Assembly: GCF_001672815.1 (NCBI RefSeq) | Contig: NZ_LZKK01000019.1 | Location: 1 to 60,941, forward strand | Source of the DNA: Mycobacterium sp. E796 | GTDB lineage: Bacteria; Actinomycetota; Actinomycetes; Mycobacteriales; Mycobacteriaceae | DNA: 60,941 nucleotides | Direction of reading: 5' to 3' | Shown: positions 1 through 10,053 of the stretch, one piece after another | How the letters are laid out: every line of letters starts with the position of its first letter | How positions within the stretch are numbered: position 1 is the first letter of the stretch | Translations under genes and position numbers: made by a program | The notes under the pieces: model-generated | The model's input: the letters and a program-made list of their open reading frames with translations, nothing else | Database searches by the model: none | What the model was told of the DNA's origin: nothing

Positions 1-77
1 GGCTTCGACAAGGGGCCTTTGCGCTGGTACCCAGTCGCCAGACGTGAACCGAGTAAACCCGACTATCTTCCGGCGAC
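1..77 (+). other. Possible degenerate 5' part of the SnoaL-array gene
   Basis: In the frame of the downstream giant gene this stretch carries TGA at 45-47 and TAA at 54-56, so that gene cannot start upstream of its ATG at 78. The in-frame translation just before the ATG (RLSSGDM) loosely resembles the matching place of the next repeat unit (EVETSGM). This would fit an upstream half-module that decayed by nonsense mutations. The match is short and the alignment is inference. The sequence upstream of the window would decide. Confidence 0.25.
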
Positions 78-3000
78 ATGCGGATCAGCCAAACGGTTAT
101 CGCCGTGCGAGGCAACCTGCTGACTCTGTCCCGACTGAGGGTGAAGAGCGCCGACGTGAGCCCAGGAGCGCCGTACGACGAATTTCTCTGCCTCTACGGC
201 GTCGACGAGGAAGGCCGATTTGACCTGCAGGTGTGGTTCGACGTCGATGACACGGATGCCGCGCTCGCCGAACTCGACGTCGCGCACGCACGGTTTGGCG
301 AGGAGCAGCCGAATGCGCCGCGGTTGGAAAATGCGACGACCAGACTTTACCCGCGCGTCCAGTCGGTGACCGAGGCTCCACCCGAAGCTCCGAGCATCGA
401 ACTGGACAACGCGGCAGTGCGAGTGGGCGAACGCGTGATGGCCGCGGTTCACCGCGGGGCCTGGGACGAGTTCGAGCAGTTTTTCGCACCCGATATCTCG
501 ATCGAAAATCGCCGGAAGGTCGTCGGTCTTACGCTGCCATCCGAGGAGTGGCGACGTGGGTGGAGGCGCGAAGTCGAGACGAGCGGTATGCGGGTCACGC
601 ACGTCATGGTCGCGGCGCGAGGCGAGCGCCTGGCGCTCGCTCGAATGTGGGCCGGCACCGAAGACATGAGCCCTGGCGCCCCGTACGACGAATTGCTTCA
701 CCTGTATGCCATCGACGAACAGGGTCGGGTCGCGCTGCAAATGTTCTTCGACGTCGAAGACATCGACGCCGCGCTTGCGGAACTCGACGCCCTGGCCACC
801 CGATTCGAGGCAGCACATCATCGATCAACACTCGAGAATGCCGCGAGTCGAGCCGACGATCGGGTCATTGCGTTGTTCGCCAGCCGCTGCTGGGACGAGA
901 TGGGCGAACTGTTAGCCGACGAAATCCACGTCGATGACCGTCGGCGCGGATTCGCCCGAGAGAGCAACGAACGCGCTACAGAGGTCGCGAATTTGCGGGC
1001 AATCGCCGACCTTGGCGTAGTAAGGATCGACGCGAAACCGCTTGCGATACGAGGTGATCGCCTGTGTCTGAATCGCCTACGGTTTGAGGGGCAAGATGCC
1101 CGGTCAGAGGCACTAGATGCCGACGAGCTGTTGGTTGAGGCACTGTCGATCACCGAGGTCGACGCTGACGGTCTGATCCTTGCAAGGACACATTTCGACT
1201 CCGACGACTTCGATGCCGCGATCAAGGAACTCGACGCACGCTACTGCGCCGGTGAGGCAGCCGCATACTCGCGCACCTGGTCAGTCATCACTGGCGCCTA
1301 CGCCGCCCTCAACCGACACGAGATCGCCGCAACAACAACAGACTTCGCGAGCATCGACCACCGCCGCGGGACGAAGTTTATGCCCGGCGACTTGGTCGCA
1401 TATGTCCGAGCAACCTGGGAACTGGAAGAGGACGACAGCACCTATATAGAGTCCGTACACCACCTGGACAAGCTCGGAGCGGTTGTCACTCATGTGACGC
1501 GCGGGACCTCACGAGAGGGCTTTGAAGCTGAGTGGCGGGAAGTTTTCCTACTCGCAGCCCAAGGGGACTTGCTCAGCCGCTGTGAGCTGTTCGATGAATC
1601 GGACGTGGACACCGCGATGGCACGGTTCGAACAGCTCAGCCGTCCCGCACCGCGGCTGGAGAACACGGCAATCGAAGTGGCCGAACGCTTTCTAGAACGG
1701 TTCGCGGACCGCGACTGGGACGCCATGACAGAGGTGTTCGCGGACGACTTTGTCAGTGAGGACCGCCGTCGCGTGGTGGGCGCTGGTATCCGACACGGCC
1801 GAGATGTCGAAATCGCAAGCATCCGCGCCGGTTACGACCTCGGCGGGACGAACATGACGTCGACCGTCATTGCGACCCGCGGCGCGCGCCTCATCCTCAC
1901 ACGTACGCGCCACTCGGGCCCAGACCAAGCGCCCGAGGGCTTCCTCGTCGATTCCCTCGCCGTCGTGGAAATCAACACCGAAAATCGAATCGTGGCGCGC
2001 GTCGTGTTCGAGCCCGAGAACATGGACGCTGCCTTCCAGGAACTCGATACCCGTTACCTCACCGGCGAAGCGGCCCCCCACGCCCACACCTGGTCCGTCG
2101 TCTCGGCGGTATTTGCTGCGCTGAGGCGGCACGAGATGTCGCCAACGACATCGGATTTCGTGGACGTCGACCGACGACGGCTCGCGGTCGAAACCGGAGG
2201 TTTCGAGGCATACCTCCGTGCCATCTGGGACGTCACCGATTACGTCAGCGTGCACATCACCGCTGTGCATCGGTTGACCGCGCTTGGAGCGGTCGTCACC
2301 CACGCGTCGCACGCGACATCCCACGAGGGCCTCAACGCCGAGTGGCAGAACGTCAATCTTCTGACTTTCGACGGTGATCTGCTCAGTCGCGTCGAGCTGT
2401 TCGACGAGGCGGACATTGACGCCGCGCTCGCGAGGTTCGATCAGCTCAGCCGGCCGGCACGACGGCTGGAAAACGCGGCAAGCCGAGTGCTCGAGCGCTA
2501 CTTCGCCCGCTTCGCCGCCCGCGACTGGGAAGTCATGGCCGAAACGCTGACCGACGACTTTCTGACCGACGACCGTCGACGAGTGGTTAACGCGGGGGTT
2601 CGGCGAGGGCGGGATGCCGAAATCGCGAACATGCAGTCATTTGCCGAGATTGGGATCATAAACATCGCGCCGACCACGATCGCGTCGCGTGGGGAGCGCC
2701 TCGTCCTCTGTCGTCACGATGTGTCTTTCCGCGACTGGACCGAGGCTTACGACGTGATCGGCGTTGTCGAGATCACCGACACCCAGATTTCTGCCCACGT
2801 TATGTTCGACGCCGACGACATTGATGCCGCCATCGAGGAGCTCGACGCCAGATACCTCGCCGGCGAGGCGGCCGCATATGCGCGCACATGGTCGGTGATC
2901 GCCGAGGGCTTCGCCGCGCTCAACCGGCGCGAACTTCCGCCGACAACCCCGAGCTGGGTGAGCGTGGATCACCGCCACGGGACAGCGTTCGCCCCCGGCG

Positions 3001-6000
3001 ATATGACCGCATACATCCGCGCCGCCTGGGACCTTGAGCGAGAGGTCAAGATTTACGTCAATGCTGTGTATAGGCTCAACGCCGTCGGGGCGGTCCTAAC
3101 CTTCGTGACAAACGGTACCTCGCACGGCGGCTTCGAGGCCGAATGGCGGACGATCGAAGTACTGACTGTCGAAGGCCACATGACAAGCCGTTGCGAGCTG
3201 TTCGATGAGTCCGACCTCGACGCTGCACTTGCACGGTTCGAACAGCTCAACCGGCCGGCACCGCGGCTTGAAAACGCCGCAAGCCAAGCGCTCGAGCAAT
3301 GGTTAGCGCGCTTTGCGGCACGCGACTGGGACGCGATGGCGGCGCTAGTTGCCGACGACTACTACGGCGACGATCGCCGTCCTGTTTTTGGCGCCGGAAT
3401 CCAGCGCGGCGGGGATGTCATGATCAGGCAATTCCAGACCGCCGCCGACCTGGACGTCACGCGAGCGGCGTCAAACGTCGTCGCCACCCGCGGGAATCGT
3501 GTCGCCCTCACGCATACCCACTTCTCACGCATCGACGACGGCCCCGATGCGTTCCGCGTGGACGTCCTATATGTAGTCGAGATCGACGCCGACGAGCGGA
3601 TCTCGGCGCTGATCGCGTTCGACTCTAGTGATTTCGATGCTGCCATCCAGGAACTCGATGCGCGTTACCTCGCCGGCGAAGCGGCCACACATGCGCACAC
3701 GTGGACCGTCATCGCTAGGGCGTACGCCGCGCTCAACCGCCGCCAATTCCCTGCAACCACGCCAGATTGTGTCAATATCGACCACCGAGGCGAGACTGCG
3801 TTTGGGCCCGGCGACTTGAGCGCATACCTCGACGCCGGGCTGGGGCTCGACGAAGGCATCACAATCTATATCGAGTCCGCCCATCGGCTCACCGACCTCG
3901 GTGCGGTCATCACCTATGCGGCCCATGAGACCTCCCACGAGGGCTTCCAGGCCGAGTGGCGAGGGCTCGCGATGTTGATGGTCGAAGGCGACATGGTCAA
4001 CCGCTGCGAAGTGTTCAATGAGGCGGACCTCGACACAGCAATCGCGAAATTCGAACAACTGACCCGACCAGCGCTCCGGCTGGAAAACACGGCAAGCCAG
4101 GCAGCTTCGCGGTTGTTGGAGAACTTACTGGCGGGCGACTGGGACACCATCACGGAAATGGTGGCCGATGACTTTTCGCAGAATGACCGCCGCCGGGTGG
4201 TGGGCGCGGGATTCCGAGCGGGTCAAGACGCCGAGATCGAGGATTTGCGGGCTATCGCCGATTTGGGGCTTACGAACATAGCGTCGACCATCATGGCGAC
4301 CCGCGGAGAACGCCTAGCCCTAATGCGTGTCCGCTTCTCGTTCCGCGAGCAAGGGACCGAGGCATTTCTCGGAGAGTTGCTTGGTATCTGCGAGATCAAT
4401 GCCGACGAGCGGATTGTCGGCGCTTTCGCGTTCGAACTCGACGACTTCGACGCCGCCATCGCCGAACTCGACGCCCGCTACCTCGCCGGTGAAGCTGCCG
4501 ACCAAGCACACATATGGTCGGCCGTCAGGTCGGTTTACTCCGCGCTCAACCGCCACCAGTATCCCGCGCTGACACAGGATTCGGTGTGCATCGATCGTCG
4601 ATCGCTCGTACCGATCGAGACGGCCGATCTGGCGACATGGATCCGTGAGGTATGGAACCTCACTCCAGACCTCAGCAACTACATCGAAACAGTGCATCAG
4701 CTCAGCGACTCCGGAGCGGTCCTCACGCACGCAGCACATGGCACCTCGCAAGCGGGGTTCGGCGCCGAGTGGCGGTTGATTGCCGTGCTGATATTCGAAG
4801 GCGACCGGATCGGCCGGTTAGAGATTTTTGACGAGGCCGATATCGACGCTGCGATCGCGAGATTCGATCAGCTCAGCCCACCGTCGCATCGGCTGGAAAA
4901 CGCGGCAACCCGGATAGGCGAAGAAATCGGCGCATGCTTCGCGGCCCGCGACTGGGACGCCATGGCGGAGTTACTCGCCGAAGACATTTGCACCGACGAT
5001 CGCCGTCGCATCGTGGGCGCGGGAATCCGACGCGGCCGGGATGCCGAGATCGCAGGCATGAAGGCCACCGCCGACGTCGGGACGAAGAACATCACAGGGA
5101 CCGTCCTGGCGACGCGCGGCGAGCGCCTCTCGCTCGGTCGTGTCTGCTTCTCGGGTCATGATCAAGCCTCTGCGACGTTCCTCGCAGAGGCGCTCGGAGT
5201 CGTCGAGACCAACGCCGACAACATGATTAAGGCGATCGTCACGTTCGACCTCGACGATATCGACGCTGCCTTCGAGGAGCTCGACGCGCGCTACCTCGCC
5301 GGCGAAGCGGCTGCCCAGGCCCAGGCCTGGTCAGCAGTCACGCTGGCCTACGCCATGCTCAATAAGCGCGAGCTCCCGCTCCCCTCAGCGCCGGAGTTCC
5401 TTGACCACAGGCGGGTGACGTCTGTCGCGCCGGGTGACCTGACTGCATTCATCGGCGCCGCATGGGAACTCGAGCCAGACATATGCAACCGCATCCAAAC
5501 CGTTCACCGGATGGACGACCTGGGAGCGGTCGTCACGCGAGTATCAAATGGTATATCCCAACAGGGATTCGAGGCCGAGTGGCGGACCATCGACATTTTG
5601 AGCGTCAAAGGCGATCTGATCCGACGCGTGGAAATCTTCGATGAGGCGGACCTCGACGCCGCGCTTGCCAGGTTCGACGAGATCAACCGGTCACCGCGAT
5701 TTGAAAACTCCGCCACACGGACATGGTCTCGCATGGCCGACGCGACAAACCGTCGCGACATGGATGCATTCCTCGCGCTCACCAGTGCGGACCTGCGCTA
5801 TGAGGACCGCCGGAAGGGCCTGCGCGATGAATTCCAGGGTCCAGAACGTCGGAAGGCCGTGCAAGCGATGCTCGGAAGCCTCCCAGCGAGCGTTCGGGTA
5901 ACGGTGGACCCCGTCGCAATCAGGGGACCTCGCCTTTCGCTCATCCATGTCTGTTACCGAGACACTGATTACGCCGATCGCCCGATCACCGTCGAGTTCT

Positions 6001-6506
6001 TACAAGTCGCGGAAGTCGATGCCGACGGCCTGATGCGCTATGGCGTGAGCTTCGATACCGACGAGGTCGATGCAGCCTTCGAGGAACTCGATACGCGCTA
6101 CCTCGCCGGCGACGCGGCCGCCCACTCGCACGCGTGGTCGGTCATTGTGCAGACGTGTGCCGCACTCAACAGACGCGAACTCCCCGCAACGACCGTCGAC
6201 TTCGTCGACATCGACCATCGGTCCGTTGCCGCGATCGAATCTGGTGACCTGACGGCCTACATCCGTGTGGCGTTAAACGATGGCGTGTACAGCATTTACG
6301 TCGAGGCGGTACACCGACTGAGCGACCTCGGCGCAGTCGTCACCCTTGTTTCGAACGGCACCTCACAACAGGGTTTCGATGGCCAGTGGCGCATGACAGA
6401 CATCTTTGTGGTCGAGGGCGACCTGATCAGCCGCTGCGAGATGTTCGACGAAGCAGACCTGGACGCCGCCTTAGCGCGGTTCGAGGAACTCAATCGGCTC
6501 GGCTAG
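78..6506 (+). CDS. Giant array of SnoaL/NTF2-like modules, N-terminally truncated
   Basis: 2142 residues made almost entirely of two alternating module types. Type A carries signatures such as ARDWDAM, DDRRRVVGAG, ATRGERL and DAAxxELDARYLAGEAA. Type B carries ALNRxELP, DHRR, PGDLxAYIRA, DLGAVVTH, GTSxEGFxAEWR and CELFDEADLDAAL. I count nine A (the first only a C-terminal half) and seven B. The fold is inferred as SnoaL-like/NTF2-like (cone-shaped alpha+beta). Similar repeats occur at the C-end of large mycobacterial cyclase or AAA-type regulators, but no catalytic or DNA-binding domain is visible here. Translation starts in mid-module at the only available ATG, with two in-frame stops just upstream, so this may be the remnant of a longer protein. 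Codon use looks less GC-biased than in the neighbours. Its stop shares CTAG with the convergent gene. Function unknown. Confidence 0.7.
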   Translation: MRISQTVIAVRGNLLTLSRLRVKSADVSPGAPYDEFLCLYGVDEEGRFDLQVWFDVDDTDAALAELDVAHARFGEEQPNAPRLENATTRLYPRVQSVTEAPPEAPSIELDNAAVRVGERVMAAVHRGAWDEFEQFFAPDISIENRRKVVGLTLPSEEWRRGWRREVETSGMRVTHVMVAARGERLALARMWAGTEDMSPGAPYDELLHLYAIDEQGRVALQMFFDVEDIDAALAELDALATRFEAAHHRSTLENAASRADDRVIALFASRCWDEMGELLADEIHVDDRRRGFARESNERATEVANLRAIADLGVVRIDAKPLAIRGDRLCLNRLRFEGQDARSEALDADELLVEALSITEVDADGLILARTHFDSDDFDAAIKELDARYCAGEAAAYSRTWSVITGAYAALNRHEIAATTTDFASIDHRRGTKFMPGDLVAYVRATWELEEDDSTYIESVHHLDKLGAVVTHVTRGTSREGFEAEWREVFLLAAQGDLLSRCELFDESDVDTAMARFEQLSRPAPRLENTAIEVAERFLERFADRDWDAMTEVFADDFVSEDRRRVVGAGIRHGRDVEIASIRAGYDLGGTNMTSTVIATRGARLILTRTRHSGPDQAPEGFLVDSLAVVEINTENRIVARVVFEPENMDAAFQELDTRYLTGEAAPHAHTWSVVSAVFAALRRHEMSPTTSDFVDVDRRRLAVETGGFEAYLRAIWDVTDYVSVHITAVHRLTALGAVVTHASHATSHEGLNAEWQNVNLLTFDGDLLSRVELFDEADIDAALARFDQLSRPARRLENAASRVLERYFARFAARDWEVMAETLTDDFLTDDRRRVVNAGVRRGRDAEIANMQSFAEIGIINIAPTTIASRGERLVLCRHDVSFRDWTEAYDVIGVVEITDTQISAHVMFDADDIDAAIEELDARYLAGEAAAYARTWSVIAEGFAALNRRELPPTTPSWVSVDHRHGTAFAPGDMTAYIRAAWDLEREVKIYVNAVYRLNAVGAVLTFVTNGTSHGGFEAEWRTIEVLTVEGHMTSRCELFDESDLDAALARFEQLNRPAPRLENAASQALEQWLARFAARDWDAMAALVADDYYGDDRRPVFGAGIQRGGDVMIRQFQTAADLDVTRAASNVVATRGNRVALTHTHFSRIDDGPDAFRVDVLYVVEIDADERISALIAFDSSDFDAAIQELDARYLAGEAATHAHTWTVIARAYAALNRRQFPATTPDCVNIDHRGETAFGPGDLSAYLDAGLGLDEGITIYIESAHRLTDLGAVITYAAHETSHEGFQAEWRGLAMLMVEGDMVNRCEVFNEADLDTAIAKFEQLTRPALRLENTASQAASRLLENLLAGDWDTITEMVADDFSQNDRRRVVGAGFRAGQDAEIEDLRAIADLGLTNIASTIMATRGERLALMRVRFSFREQGTEAFLGELLGICEINADERIVGAFAFELDDFDAAIAELDARYLAGEAADQAHIWSAVRSVYSALNRHQYPALTQDSVCIDRRSLVPIETADLATWIREVWNLTPDLSNYIETVHQLSDSGAVLTHAAHGTSQAGFGAEWRLIAVLIFEGDRIGRLEIFDEADIDAAIARFDQLSPPSHRLENAATRIGEEIGACFAARDWDAMAELLAEDICTDDRRRIVGAGIRRGRDAEIAGMKATADVGTKNITGTVLATRGERLSLGRVCFSGHDQASATFLAEALGVVETNADNMIKAIVTFDLDDIDAAFEELDARYLAGEAAAQAQAWSAVTLAYAMLNKRELPLPSAPEFLDHRRVTSVAPGDLTAFIGAAWELEPDICNRIQTVHRMDDLGAVVTRVSNGISQQGFEAEWRTIDILSVKGDLIRRVEIFDEADLDAALARFDEINRSPRFENSATRTWSRMADATNRRDMDAFLALTSADLRYEDRRKGLRDEFQGPERRKAVQAMLGSLPASVRVTVDPVAIRGPRLSLIHVCYRDTDYADRPITVEFLQVAEVDADGLMRYGVSFDTDEVDAAFEELDTRYLAGDAAAHSHAWSVIVQTCAALNRRELPATTVDFVDIDHRSVAAIESGDLTAYIRVALNDGVYSIYVEAVHRLSDLGAVVTLVSNGTSQQGFDGQWRMTDIFVVEGDLISRCEMFDEADLDAALARFEELNRLG

Positions 6507-9421
6507 CCGCGCTGGCGCCGAAACGGCTTGCGGCGCCGCACCAAGACCAGAACCAACGCGACCACGGCCAGCACCGGTATCCATGGGATGAGGAATCCGA
6601 CCGCCATCACGACGCCGTGGATAGCGGAGAGCAGCGACTGCCACCCATGTTTTAGAGCGCTCATGAAACCGGGCTGAGTCACCGTCGGTTTGGTCGACAG
6701 GCTGACGTCGATCGTCGCGTAAGAGATCTGGTCGCCGAGCGTGGCGCGCTGCGCCCGCAGCGAGTCCAGCTCGGCCTGCCGCTGGGTCAGCGACGACTCC
6801 GCAGCCAGCAGGTCGGCGACGTTGCCGGCCCGGCCCATCAGTTGCAGCAGTCGATTGACCGAGGTCTGCAACGCCTCGATGCGCGCATCGAGGTCGACGC
6901 GCTGCGACGTCACGTCGTTGTGCCCGATCGACATCGAGTCGACGGTCCCCAATTTCTTGGCATCGGCCAGCACCCCGTCGAGTTTGTCGGCGGGAATTCG
7001 CAACACGAGATCCACGGTCGGCGAAGACGATCCGGATCGCTCCGATCGCGAGTCCACGCGGCCGCCGGCGTCGGTGACCGCGGTGACGAGCCGGTCGGCC
7101 ACCTGAGTGGGCTCGGCGACGATCATCTGCATCGACCCCGTCGTGATGACGTCGCGTTTGTAGGTGGCGTCCGCGGGGGCCTGCGGCGGTGGCGGCGCTT
7201 CAGGTATCGAGACGGTGTTCTCGGGAACGCCGGCCCTCGTCCCGGAAGTCTGGCCCGCGGCGCTCCGATCCTCTGATGCTGGAATCTTGCCACTCACAAT
7301 GCCGTCGGAAGTAGCGGTGGAGTGGCCGCCGTCCCGACTCGCCGACCAGGTCCAGCCGCCGCCGATGAGCAGAGCGCCGACCACTACCGCCGCAATCACA
7401 TTGCGCAGCTTGACTGTTCGTGCCTGCGACTTGTCCGACGACCCCTTGGCGGGCGGAGCGGGTTGACTCGGCGCCAAGGCAGCCCCGGCCAGCAAGGACC
7501 GCGGCGCGGCCGCCGCAACCACGGCATCGCCCGGCACCGGCCCCGGCTCCCAGCCGGCCGGCAGCTCGACGGGCTGCATCACGCGGTGCGGCGCTTCACC
7601 GTCGGCAACGACACGGCTGTCCACCGCGACGAACGCGGTGAACCTGCACAACACACCAAATCGCAACGAAGTAATGACAATTCGCTTCTCTAAATCCTCC
7701 GTGGGGGCCACGGCGTAGCGGTCCTCGAGGTCGCGCAGGTGCGCCCGCGCCCACTGCGCCGCAACGGCCGGGGCGTCAACGCGCCGTCCGGCGATACTGA
7801 CCGACCAGTCCCCTCCCTCCCCCGTCGCGCCACGCAGGGTCAGGGAACCTGACGCGCTCCCCCGGTACCGTCCGCTCACCACGAGTGGCACTCCAGGGAA
7901 CAGGTCGGGCAGCCGAGCCGGGTTCGCGGTGTCCTCGATGATCGCCAGCCCCTCCGCGTGCAGCGACAGCGAGTGCGCCAGCGGCGCTCCGATGCGGCGG
8001 TGAATGGCGTCCATCGCCTCGTCGAGGCGATCCTCGCTTTCCACCAGTTCGCAGCGCCCGCCCCCGACACTTGCCAGGCGCCAAAGGAATCCGGCATTGA
8101 CGGCCTGGTCGACGCCAACCGCGTGCACGCACACCCGGTGCAGGTCGCCGGACAGCTCGTGCAGGAGTTGGTCCTCGTTGCCGACCTGACCGTCGGTGAC
8201 GAGGATGACGACGGCGTCGCGGGCCTCGCCGTTGCGCGACCCGCCCAACAACGCGAGGGCCTGCCGCAACGGCGCGACCATCTCGGTGCCGCCGCGCGCG
8301 TCGACGCGGGCGAGGTGCTCGACAGCACGGTACCGGTGCTTATCGCTCGCCTCGACCAGCCCGTCGGGCAACCCGACGGGTCGGTCGATCCGGTCATCGA
8401 ATGTCAAGACGGCGAACCGGTCTCCGGTGGTGAGCGTGTCGACGATGCGCGCCGCGGCGCGGCGGGCCGCCACCATCTTCCAGCCGGCCATGCTGCCGGA
8501 GCGGTCGAGCACCAGCACCAGGTCCCGCGGGCGTGGCGGCGCGCTGGACGCCGGCGGCAGCACGGTCAGCTGGAAGGTTCCCTCGTCGCCCTCCGAATCG
8601 GGCACCAGCACAAGCGAATCGGTGAGGTCGTCTGACCCGTAGCGCAGCCGCAGCACCAAATCCCGGTTGGCCCGCTCGCCGGGGTGTACTCGGATCCGGC
8701 CGTCGTCGGTGGACACCGCGTGCAGGCTCGACCGCACCTCCGACAGCGTGAGGCCGGCGGGGTCGATGCCGACCTCGATGGACAGCGGAACCGGGTGCGG
8801 GAAACCGGGCAGCAGCACGGGTGGCGTGATGCGCGACGCGTCCGGCACCGCGTCGGTGTCGTCGGCGTACCCGTCGCCCACCGCGATGTCCGCGAGCGCG
8901 CGGCCCGGAATGTACCGCGGCGCAACCACAAGCGGAAAACGGAACGTCGCCTCGCCGTCCGCGTACGCCAGGGGGATGACGAGCGTCAGGGCGATGCTGA
9001 CCCGTTCGCCGGGCAGGATGTTGCCGACCCGCATGGTGAAAACGTCCGGCCGCTCCTCCTCGGCGATGGACGCGCGCCGGCCCGACGCGATGGCGTCGTC
9101 GTAGGCCTGCCGGGCGGCCCCCCGCTCCCGCAGTTCGGCATCAACGACCCGCCCGTCGGCCGTCATCTGCATCCGCGTGACCGCCCCCCGATCCGGCAGC
9201 GGGAACACATAGCTGGCCTCCAGCGGTACGTCGAAGGCATTGACGAAGTCCTGCGTCAGCTCGACCCGACTGGTGAAGCCAGTGATCTCGGCGCGCACGT
9301 CGATGCGCTCCAGCGGCAGGTTTCCGCGCTCGGTGCTCAAAGCACCAAACCCGGCCTCGTCGTCCGGGGCGGCCACCCGATCGGTTTCGGCGTCGCTCAT
9401 CGACGTGATGCGGACGGTCAT
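6503..9421 (-). CDS. VIT-von Willebrand A-DUF4349 membrane protein
   Basis: 972 residues. An N-terminal VIT domain (about 35-160) is followed by a von Willebrand A domain (about 298-470) with an intact MIDAS start DRSGS at 306-310. A proline-rich linker leads to a transmembrane helix (VIAAVVVGALLIGG). Then comes a DUF4349-like extracytoplasmic region with a coiled coil (RVDLDARIEALQTSVNRLL) and a C-terminal membrane anchor ending in an Arg/Lys-rich tail. VIT-vWA proteins are metal-dependent adhesion or assembly platforms. DUF4349 proteins are membrane proteins of unknown role. The fusion suggests a sensor or scaffold linking the cytosol with the envelope (inference). The start ATG overlaps the stop of the MerR-type gene as ATGA, implying translational coupling. 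The 3' end is convergent with the SnoaL-array gene. Confidence 0.85.
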   Translation of the reverse strand: MTVRITSMSDAETDRVAAPDDEAGFGALSTERGNLPLERIDVRAEITGFTSRVELTQDFVNAFDVPLEASYVFPLPDRGAVTRMQMTADGRVVDAELRERGAARQAYDDAIASGRRASIAEEERPDVFTMRVGNILPGERVSIALTLVIPLAYADGEATFRFPLVVAPRYIPGRALADIAVGDGYADDTDAVPDASRITPPVLLPGFPHPVPLSIEVGIDPAGLTLSEVRSSLHAVSTDDGRIRVHPGERANRDLVLRLRYGSDDLTDSLVLVPDSEGDEGTFQLTVLPPASSAPPRPRDLVLVLDRSGSMAGWKMVAARRAAARIVDTLTTGDRFAVLTFDDRIDRPVGLPDGLVEASDKHRYRAVEHLARVDARGGTEMVAPLRQALALLGGSRNGEARDAVVILVTDGQVGNEDQLLHELSGDLHRVCVHAVGVDQAVNAGFLWRLASVGGGRCELVESEDRLDEAMDAIHRRIGAPLAHSLSLHAEGLAIIEDTANPARLPDLFPGVPLVVSGRYRGSASGSLTLRGATGEGGDWSVSIAGRRVDAPAVAAQWARAHLRDLEDRYAVAPTEDLEKRIVITSLRFGVLCRFTAFVAVDSRVVADGEAPHRVMQPVELPAGWEPGPVPGDAVVAAAAPRSLLAGAALAPSQPAPPAKGSSDKSQARTVKLRNVIAAVVVGALLIGGGWTWSASRDGGHSTATSDGIVSGKIPASEDRSAAGQTSGTRAGVPENTVSIPEAPPPPQAPADATYKRDVITTGSMQMIVAEPTQVADRLVTAVTDAGGRVDSRSERSGSSSPTVDLVLRIPADKLDGVLADAKKLGTVDSMSIGHNDVTSQRVDLDARIEALQTSVNRLLQLMGRAGNVADLLAAESSLTQRQAELDSLRAQRATLGDQISYATIDVSLSTKPTVTQPGFMSALKHGWQSLLSAIHGVVMAVGFLIPWIPVLAVVALVLVLVRRRKPFRRQRG

Positions 9422-10047
9422 GAGGGGCTCCGTTCATCAGGGGTCAGCAGGCCACGCTCGGCCAGCAGTTCGAGCAGCGGCCGGGCGGCCGCACGGATCG
9501 CGTCGATGTCGTCTTCGTCGGGGCGGTCGCCATTTCCGGATCCGGCCGGCAGCAGCAGCATCGCCCCGCCGGGCAGGCTCACGGCCGCCAGCCTCGTGAC
9601 ACTGTCAGCGCCGTCGCCGTTGGCCACCGGTTCGGCGGCGGCGGGTGGCTCGGCCCAAAAGCGTTGTCGGCGAACCGGACTCGGCGCGGGCTGCTCAGGC
9701 CCCTCAGGCTCCGCCGCGATGAGCTCGTCGGGCACAGCGGCGACTTTGCGCAGCGTCTCGTCCGTCGCTCCAGCCAGTTCGGCCTGGATGTCGGCGAGCG
9801 AGCGGCCCTCGGCCTGGCGCCGCTTGACCGCAACGATCTGCAGCAAGTGCCGCGGGCCGTAGAGCGCCGTGCGTCCTTGCATGGTCGGCCGGTCGACGAG
9901 TCCCGTCGTCGTGTACCAGCGAACAACTCGCCGATCGGGCAGGTCCCGGACGCGGCCGTTGGGCGCGCCCGGATACGCGGGATCGGCCAGCCCGGCGGCC
10001 ACCCGTCGAACCAGCTCGTCCAGCGTCCAAGACGCCACGTCGGCCAT
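9418..10047 (-). CDS. MerR-family transcriptional regulator
   Basis: 209 residues. The N-terminal half has a MerR-like winged helix: a DELVRRV helix, the wing segment DRRVVRWYTTTGLVDRP, then YGPRHLLQIVAVKRRQAEG and SLADIQAEL. The C-terminal half is low-complexity, Ala/Pro-rich, ending in a short helical segment (AIRAAARPLLELLAERGLL). No cysteine cluster for metal sensing is visible. It is first in a two-gene unit and its stop overlaps the start of the VIT-vWA gene (ATGA), so it very likely controls that gene. A duplicated dyad lies in its promoter, and the -10-like CAGTAT sits 6 nt before the ATG, pointing to a leaderless, autoregulated transcript. Confidence 0.8.
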   Translation of the reverse strand: MADVASWTLDELVRRVAAGLADPAYPGAPNGRVRDLPDRRVVRWYTTTGLVDRPTMQGRTALYGPRHLLQIVAVKRRQAEGRSLADIQAELAGATDETLRKVAAVPDELIAAEPEGPEQPAPSPVRRQRFWAEPPAAAEPVANGDGADSVTRLAAVSLPGGAMLLLPAGSGNGDRPDEDDIDAIRAAARPLLELLAERGLLTPDERSPS

Positions 10048-10053
10048 TCGTCG

